Source of the DNA: Erigeron canadensis
Taxonomy: Eukaryota; Streptophyta; Magnoliopsida; Asterales; Asteraceae
Direction of reading: 5' to 3'
Assembly: GCF_010389155.1 (NCBI RefSeq)
Contig: NC_057769.1
Coordinates: forward strand, 20,956,735-21,020,734
Length of the DNA: 64,000 nt
The notes beneath the pieces are model-generated. The model saw only the letters and a program-made list of their open reading frames with translations, did not search any database and was not told where the DNA came from. Both the position numbers and the translations under genes were made by a program. The first letter of the stretch is position 1. Each line of letters opens with the position of its first letter. Of the stretch, positions 58,247-64,000 are shown piece after piece.

Positions 58247-60633
58247 CCATCTTTTCTTGATGGGTCCACTGGACTTCTTCTGAGAAGTCCCATGTGCTTG
58301 ACTGGGTGTTGAACTGGATGAGGAAACTGGAGGGTTCTCTCCAGTTTCTGGAGTAAAAACAATTGGTTTTAGTGGAGCATTGACCTCCTTTTTCTTTTCG
58401 ATGTATGCTCCTTTCTGAGCAGATTGTTTTATCTTTTGTTTTTGAGGAGGAGTTTTGACAATTTGTTTTTCAACAGAAGAGGATGCACCTCCTTCCAAAT
58501 TTTTAATTCTGGCAGTACAACTTTGTACCTGCCTTGACAAATTTTGGAGTTGATTTTCCATTTTAACCAAAATGTCTTTTTCTTCAGGCTGCTGGCCTTT
58601 GGACTTTGGCACAGCGGGGGTTTTAGTCTTTAGAGTAGAGGACTCACTCGACTTATGAGGTAAAGGATTGTCACCAGTTTCCTTTTTAACTGGAGCTTTA
58701 GCCTTCTTGGCTCCAGTTTTGACCTCAACAGGGTTGGTCTTAATTGATTCAGATTTGAGTGTGTCAGAAGAATCATAAGGAGTTTCGATTCTGACAGATT
58801 CTGGCAATTGGTGAATTATGGGTAAAACAGCGGCCATCTGAAGATCACCAGATTTCCAGGCAGTTTTTTGAGCATCAATGGTTTTAGAAAAAGCGTCATA
58901 ATTTTTGCCAGATGCTTGTACCCATGAGTTGATAACCATATGTTCCTTTTCAAGATCAAGTTTTAGTTTTTGGTTATCTCTTTCTAATGCCTCATTTTTC
59001 AAATCTGACTCTTTAAGAGCCAACTGGACACTTTGCAAATCATTTACTTGACTTTTCATGTTGTTTGATTCATCCAAAACTGTTTCTAAATATCTTTCAC
59101 AGTCAGTTCTCATGGTTTCAACAAATAATAAGTCGTCATTCAATGATTCAGCAATATCCAGTTTCAATTCTGAATCAATTTCGATATCATAATCCCTTAC
59201 CTTCTTTAAGATGATATCAACCCATCTTCCAGACACAACATCATCTTTCACCACTGGTTGTTGACTCTCCAATGCCATGAAGCACATATCTCTAATCTCT
59301 TCTTCATCATCAGATGAGTCATCAGAGAGTTCCCATTTCCCTTCAGTCTGAGCTATCATGCACCTGTTCTTTTCTTTCTCATTATTTTGATCAAGAGACA
59401 TGAGAGCAATCTGGGCCTTAAGTTTCTTGTATTTGGCCTTATAGTCATCAGTTTTAACAAAGTTTGGGACAACAGGACCAGTTTGGTTGTTCATTTGACT
59501 AGATCTGCATTCCTTCATGAAATGGCCTTTCTTACCACATTTGTAGCAGGTAAGATTAGCCTTATCCATAGAAATTGAACTGGAAGCATTATTGGACCCA
59601 TTAAATCGATTAGATTTATGCTTAAACCTATTAAAGGTTTTAGCAATCATGGCTACCAGATCATCATCGTCAGTTTCTTCACAACCATCACTGAGATTAG
59701 AGGTCAGGCCAGAGTTCAAAAGGTTGTTTAACATTTCCTTCACAGAATGTGACTGGACATTCTCATTAGACATTAAAGCAGCACAAGGTTGCCCGGAAAA
59801 ATTGGCAGCCTTGGAACTCTGAGCATGGTTTAAAGCATCTTGCTCAGCCAGCAATCTTGCAGCATCGTTATCTTCAGTGAATCTGAAGGCTCCATAAAGG
59901 GAAGCAAGGTATGGCTGTGCAAGGTCTTTCCTTGTCTTAAGACAAGAACCATGTGTGCCCATTTGGATGGCAAAACATCACAGAATTTTTCAAGAAGAAT
60001 ATCCTTATCCTTCTCCACTCCCAAGCCTCTAAGTTGATTAATTAGGCCGGTAAATCTGGTATAAGTACCAGTTAAACTTTCATTGGGAAGAGCAAAGAAG
60101 GATTCATACTTCTTGTTGAGAGCAACCTTTCTAGTGACAATGGTGTCATTTCCTCCTTCAAACTGGAGAACTAATTCATCCCACATAGATTTTGCACATG
60201 GAAATAGCACAAGAGTAGGAATTAGTTCCTCAGGTATAGCAGAAAGAATCATGTTTTTTAGTTTGGTATCAAGATCAACCAATCTGCGATCCTCATCTGA
60301 CCAATGTTCCTCAGATTTTTCCCTGGTGCCTCTTCTCCCAGTGAGGTCGAGAAGAGGGCTAACACCACTGGACATGGGTATATATGGTCCATCCTTAAGG
60401 ATTTTCAACATATACCTCTCTATCCCACCAAAATGCAAGAGCATTCTAGCCTTCCATGTACCAAATGTCTCACCATTCCCATCGAATTTGGGAACAGGAG
60501 AGTTGGAGTAATGTACATGAACGTGGTTAGCCCCAGGAGTAGGAGGAGGAGGAGGAGGGTTAGTATTTAAAGGAGTAGCAATATTAGGATTAGATTCATT
60601 TGGACCATAACCATTCTCACCTTCAGCAGCCAT
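58229..60633 (-). CDS. gag: gag of C3b (one frameshift)
   Basis: ATG at 60633 lies about 45 nt inside the primer-binding site. A Pro-rich N-terminus is followed by the Copia gag domain ([43 protein letters not shown]). A single-base deletion near 59909 shifts the frame; C3a has the missing G. The second half carries the zinc knuckle [14 protein letters not shown] at 59507-59548, an acidic patch ([14 protein letters not shown]), coiled coil ([20 protein letters not shown]) and a Lys-rich tail ending KKRWVHKNN and TGA at 58229-58231. About 800 codons in all. In the element it would form the particle and bind RNA. Confidence 0.85.
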
Positions 60634-60677
60634 CGAAACAGACCTAGGTTATAGAATTGAAACAATTCAACCTGCCT

Positions 60678-60689
60678 GCTCTGATACCA
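60678..60689 (-). other. Primer-binding site of C3b
   Basis: Minus strand TGGTATCAGAGC, two bases inside the LTR. Confidence 0.9.
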
Positions 60690-60691
60690 CT

Positions 60692-61646
60692 TGTAAGTCC
60701 CAACTATTACTAGATGGGTGCTGAAGACACCTCTATGTCGATGGTGAGTGAACTTTGCAACACGATCAATTAATCTGGAAGTGACCAGTTTAGATTGATC
60801 GTGTACCAGGTTAGCTGGAGTTACAGAATATAAATAAGTGCAATAATATAAATGACGAGTATATAAACTGGTGAGACAATATGTAATTTTCAAGTGTATT
60901 TTATTTATTACTTGTTCAAATAAAATACAAGGTTGTTGCGGAACCAAGATAATACAAGAATGTAAATATCCTAACAACCCATGAATTACAATTGATCTAA
61001 ACTTGGAAATTCTCCTTAACAATCGAAACACTTAGAGTTGTGAAATGTTCCTTTTTACGATTGAGAGAATATTGCACAAGTTCACCAATATTGCAGAATA
61101 TATGTATTTGCAAAGTTATTGAAACAGCTTGTGCAAGGACCTCTATTTATAGTCGAAGATTGAGCATGGGGATCTCAACTTCGATGTACAAATATGGTTG
61201 ACAGCACACAAAAGTATTGTTTAAATAATCCTTTGTGTGTGTTAAATAAAGTAAGACAAAAGGTTACTTTATTCAACCACTCTACATCTTTGTATCTTTA
61301 TCCAAAGACAATATCATTGTCCGGTTAAAAAGGATGTAAAGTAAAAAGGTCCTCCTCGTAATCAGTGTAAAGCTTTGTAAGAGCATTTACACTGGAGGAT
61401 TCTCCAGTTGATTGATCTGGTAGATTGTCAACTGGGCTTCGCTGCCATTGCCAATCTCTATCTTCCATTTGTTGTCTTTGACTTCAACTGGAAGGTCTTC
61501 AGATTCTAGTCGTCTGATCTCAACTGGAGGAAGTCATCAGTTGCTAAACCTGTACAATGCAACTGGACTTCTAATATTTCGGACAATTCCTCATGCTCTC
61601 CAGATGTCACTGGAGAGCTCCAGTTTAGTTAAAACTGGACCTAACA
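60692..61646 (-). repeat. 5' LTR of C3b (outer right)
   Basis: 955 bp, same length as the outer left LTR and nearly identical to it. Minus-strand TATA CTATAAATAGAG at 61141-61152. The U3 end (about 61390-61640 on the plus strand) is packed with AACTGGA/TCCAGTT motifs. Confidence 0.93.
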
Positions 61647-61651
61647 ATACT

Positions 61652-61990
61652 TTATTCCAAGAAATTTTTTTTTTCCGAAGATCGAAGATTGATGAACCAA
61701 AGCCAAGTTTATACCTTCCGCACTTCAAAAGACAACTCTGATTCATGGTTCAACAATTTTCAAAGATTCTAGACTCATTCATTTTATTCTCTGTTCAAAA
61801 AGAACATTGAGAATTTCATCATGTTTTAACTTCAAGAAGTCCAAGACCAAGATTGATTCAAGTTCTCCAGAGACGATGAGAAAGCTTTGAAGACTTGTTT
61901 CATTTCACCAATTGTCTTCACCATCGGGCTCATCAACTTTATTCCTACAAGACAAAATAACACGTACTTCATTCATTACAATATATCACT
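61652..61990 (+). other. End of the C1 3' non-coding region
   Basis: Continues the C1 sequence broken at 36734. It aligns with the matching part of C2 (CAAAAGACAACTCTGATTC occurs in both, near 61725 and 27802). No gene. Confidence 0.8.
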
Positions 61991-62000
61991 AAGGGGGAGA
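61991..62000 (+). other. Polypurine tract of C1
   Basis: AAGGGGGAGA one base before the 3' LTR. Confidence 0.88.
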
Positions 62001-62001
62001 A

Positions 62002-62313
62002 TGTTAGAAATCCAAAAATAGTGATAAATTGTAATTTAAGTTAGTGGACTTAGTTGTTGTTAAGACATGGTGAAATGATTTCTAAGGTTGAGGGACTAGG
62101 AGTGTTAATTAGCTTAATTGTAGATTTAGACTATAAATACCCTCAACTCCTTAGAAATCATAAGCCTTTTGATCCATTTTTACACACACTTAATACAGTT
62201 TGTTCCAATCTCTCTCTCTCTCTAGAAATCACACACACTAAACACACCAAGAACACACACACTTTATCTGCCATTGTTGAGATCAAATCCAGAGCAGAAA
62301 TCGTGTTATAACA
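62002..62313 (+). repeat. 3' LTR of C1
   Basis: 312 bp, TGTTAGAAATCC...GTTATAACA, followed by TSD TACCG. TATA CTATAAATACC near 62134. Confidence 0.95.
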
Positions 62314-63156
62314 TACCGGCTACTTGCTTTCTGACATCTCGTGTAGCTTAAACTTGTTGCTAGCTGTCAGGTGAGTTTTCATAGCCCCTTTTTACCTATG
62401 TTTGGGGTGAAAGGAATTCAAAATGTATTTTCATATATGACGTAACTGCTTTCACTACTATTATTCGATGGCTTTTAGACTACTGTATGATATTGTACAC
62501 ATTCTATGAGGATTCTCACCAGGTCATTTCTATGATTGTAAGGGCACACATTGGTATTCGCTGGTTGCTATGTGCACTACACTAGCCAGGTCGACTATAA
62601 TGGCACGCTTATATGTATTCATGCTTTATGTATCATAAGTAGGTTTATAGCCACATCATACTATGTTACTCACGTATTCTTTTGACGGCATAAAACTTAT
62701 TCAATCAATTGGTTAATATTCTCAAGTATTTATTCAAGTAAACTCTTTGTGATTCAAATGAGAATTCGAGTAAACAATCACGTTTTCAAACTTACTAACT
62801 CACCAACCATTGCGTTGACTCTTTTAAGTATTCCTTTCAGGTAATCAAACAAATCGTGGCTAGGTTGGTAGCATGGGACTCGTAGCAGACTTCAGGCTTA
62901 TGATTTGGAGTTTTGCATGCGTTTCTATGTGCTAGATGGCATTATGCCTAATTGTTTCCCCTGCGTGGGAACTTATCTTATATTTTATTTGAATGCTATG
63001 AAACCTATGTTTGTGACTTATGTTGTCGTCTTTGAACTATGTAATCGACTATTTATGGTTAATCTATGCACTCATTTAGTTATTCCTATGTAACATCCAT
63101 GTGCGCGTGTGCTTTATCTTGCACCTGGAGTTTTTTGCCTTTGTCAGGGCGTGACA
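62314..63156 (+). repeat. Right part of split Ty3/gypsy-type LTR (G1)
   Basis: Resumes with TACCG after C1 and ends CAGGGCGTGACA, with a primer-binding site 3 nt later. The GTGAGTTTTCATAGCCCC stretch near 62370 is of a kind I associate with plant Tekay-type LTRs. No coding sequence is supported inside. Confidence 0.65.
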
Positions 63157-63159
63157 GAT

Positions 63160-63172
63160 TGGTATCAGAGTC
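63160..63172 (+). other. Primer-binding site of G1
   Basis: TGGTATCAGAGTC, tRNA-Met type, three bases after the LTR end. It shows that this LTR is a 5' LTR or its remnant, not a solo LTR. Confidence 0.75.
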
Positions 63173-63694
63173 GTGGTTATAGTGAATTAGGTGGATTTAC
63201 CTAGACTATAACTTAGGAACCGCACGTAGCATGCATGATAGGAATTATGTGTGCATTCAATCTTTGTGGATCTTATCTATATTTGCACTATCCATGCTAT
63301 TGTATTCATTCATGCACATACCTTAGAACCATGCTACCTTGCCACGTGTATTCATGCTATTAGTATTCAAACTATGAGATGCGTCAAATTTTAGTGATAA
63401 TAATAAGTTAGCGAGATGATGTGTTGTTGGCGAAAAAGTATGGAGATATATCATCATAGAAAAATATGATCAACTTTTCGCGTGTGGTATATGTGCCTAT
63501 GGAATTGTTAGCAATATGGATCATGCCTAAAACATCGAGATCTGTACGAATTGAGATGAAAGAGTGATTTGCCGAGCAATGAGGTCGGCAAATGCGGGTA
63601 TTGGAAGGTCTGAAAGATATGGTTGAGTTTGAAGTCGGCAAACACGGGTATTCAACTTCTGCAAACACGAGAAACCAAGTTCTGCAAATGCCTA
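63173..63694 (+). other. Leader of gypsy element G1, interrupted by C4
   Basis: No supported ORF. A small duplication (GTCGGCAAATGCGGGTATT and GTCGGCAAACACGGGTATT) lies near 63583 and 63634. The region is cut at 63694 by the LTR of C4. Confidence 0.45.
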
Positions 63695-64000
63695 TGTTAG
63701 CTTTTATATTTGTTAGTGCGTATTTTGTAAATAAGTATTTGTATTGTCTTTGTATTAATCATGTTCTGATGAAGGGTTTATCTTGTAATTAACTATGTAC
63801 TTGCTTGTAATTATAAAGGCGGTTTAGTGCAATTTATATGCCTATATAAACCCCCCACATGTAATAAAAAGTCAACCTTTTAGCCATTTAATTAATCTAT
63901 TCTCAAATACCTACATTCCCTCTAAATACCTACTTTCCATTTTACATCAAAGGTTCACTACACTTATTAGCATAGTTTACACTTGGTATCATAGCAAAAT
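63695..64000 (+). mobile_element. Start of Copia element C4 (5' LTR and primer-binding site)
   Basis: LTR candidate 63695-63981 (287 bp) starts TGTTAGC and ends GTTTACA. It contains CTATATAAACC at 63842-63851 and AATAAAA near 63863. A primer-binding site TGGTATCATAGC at 63984-63995 has one mismatch to initiator tRNA-Met. The rest of the element is beyond the window, so the possible TSD GCCTA (63690-63694) cannot be checked. Confidence 0.7.

Larger units (their letters stand above)
49244..61646 (-). mobile_element. Sirevirus-like Copia element C3, second assembled copy (C3b)
   Basis: Same structure and orientation as C3a and near-identical in sequence. Right end is at 61646, followed by TSD ATACT (61647-61651) in C1. 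The extra ORF is open for 867 codons and the pol frame for 799. It is the youngest element in the window and the only one whose genes look almost functional. Confidence 0.87.
13209..62313 (+). mobile_element. Sirevirus-like Copia element C1, host of the nest
   Basis: Complete LTR-to-LTR element bounded by TSD TACCG (13204-13208 and 62314-62318). Its own sequence is 13209-16502, 28403-34056, 34345-36734 and 61652-62313, about 12 kb. The rest is later insertions: C2 in gag, a solo LTR in the 3' untranslated region, and C3 further downstream. LTRs are 311 and 312 bp and differ by five substitutions and one indel by my count. Sirevirus-like traits are the long gag spacer and repeated PPT motifs. 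Confidence 0.9.

Noticed and set aside
63160..63172. tRNA gene fragments at the TGGTATCAGAG sites
   Set aside because: Only the 11-13 bases complementary to the tRNA 3' end are present, next to LTR ends; these are primer-binding sites.
62905..63792. Short ORFs in the right end of the window
   Set aside because: They fall in gypsy LTR/leader and C4 LTR sequence, with no domain or codon signal.

Overview
This is plant nuclear DNA made almost entirely of nested LTR retrotransposons. I see no host single-copy gene, rRNA, tRNA or CRISPR array. Primer-binding sites complementary to the 3' end of initiator tRNA-Met (TGGTATCAGAGC type), Ty1/copia domain order (gag zinc knuckle, protease, integrase, reverse transcriptase, RNase H), 5-bp target-site duplications (TSDs) and AT-rich filler all point to a dicot. 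The gag families recall those common in Asteraceae; that is an impression, not a test.

Layout. (1) 1-6513: two 3'-truncated copies of one Copia family (A) joined tail to tail, giving an inverted duplication of about 1.95 kb per arm; the right copy keeps its complete LTR. (2) 6514-10270: a decayed second Copia element (B) with most of its reverse transcriptase deleted. (3) 10271-12331: non-coding DNA with a fold-back palindromic array and telomere-like sequence. (4) 12332-63156: one Ty3/gypsy-type LTR (G1) split by a 49-kb Copia nest. The host of the nest is C1 (13209-62313, TSD TACCG). Inside C1 sit C2 (16503-28402), a minus-strand solo LTR of C1's own family (34057-34344, TSD GTAAC) and a minus-strand C3 insertion (36735-61646, TSD ATACT). 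C3 appears twice head to tail around a 100-N gap, and the middle is probably an assembly duplication. (5) 63157-64000: gypsy leader sequence, then the start of a further Copia element (C4).

C1, C2 and C3 have Sirevirus-like features: long gag with a spacer, several polypurine-tract (PPT) copies upstream of the 3' LTR, and in C3 a large extra ORF between pol and the 3' LTR. The most interesting signals lie in non-coding parts of these elements: a covarying hairpin array in the 5' leader of C1 and C2; a second covarying hairpin array just after the C1/C2 pol stop; a 22-nt motif shared downstream of pol by C1, C2 and C3; an in-frame GT...AG mini-segment at every gag/pol boundary; and a self-contained promoter in front of the C3 extra ORF of about 1,240 codons.

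A, B, C1 and C2 are coding-dead (stops, frameshifts, deletions). C3 is young: its outer LTRs are nearly identical, and its lesions are mostly single-base indels that differ between the two assembled copies.
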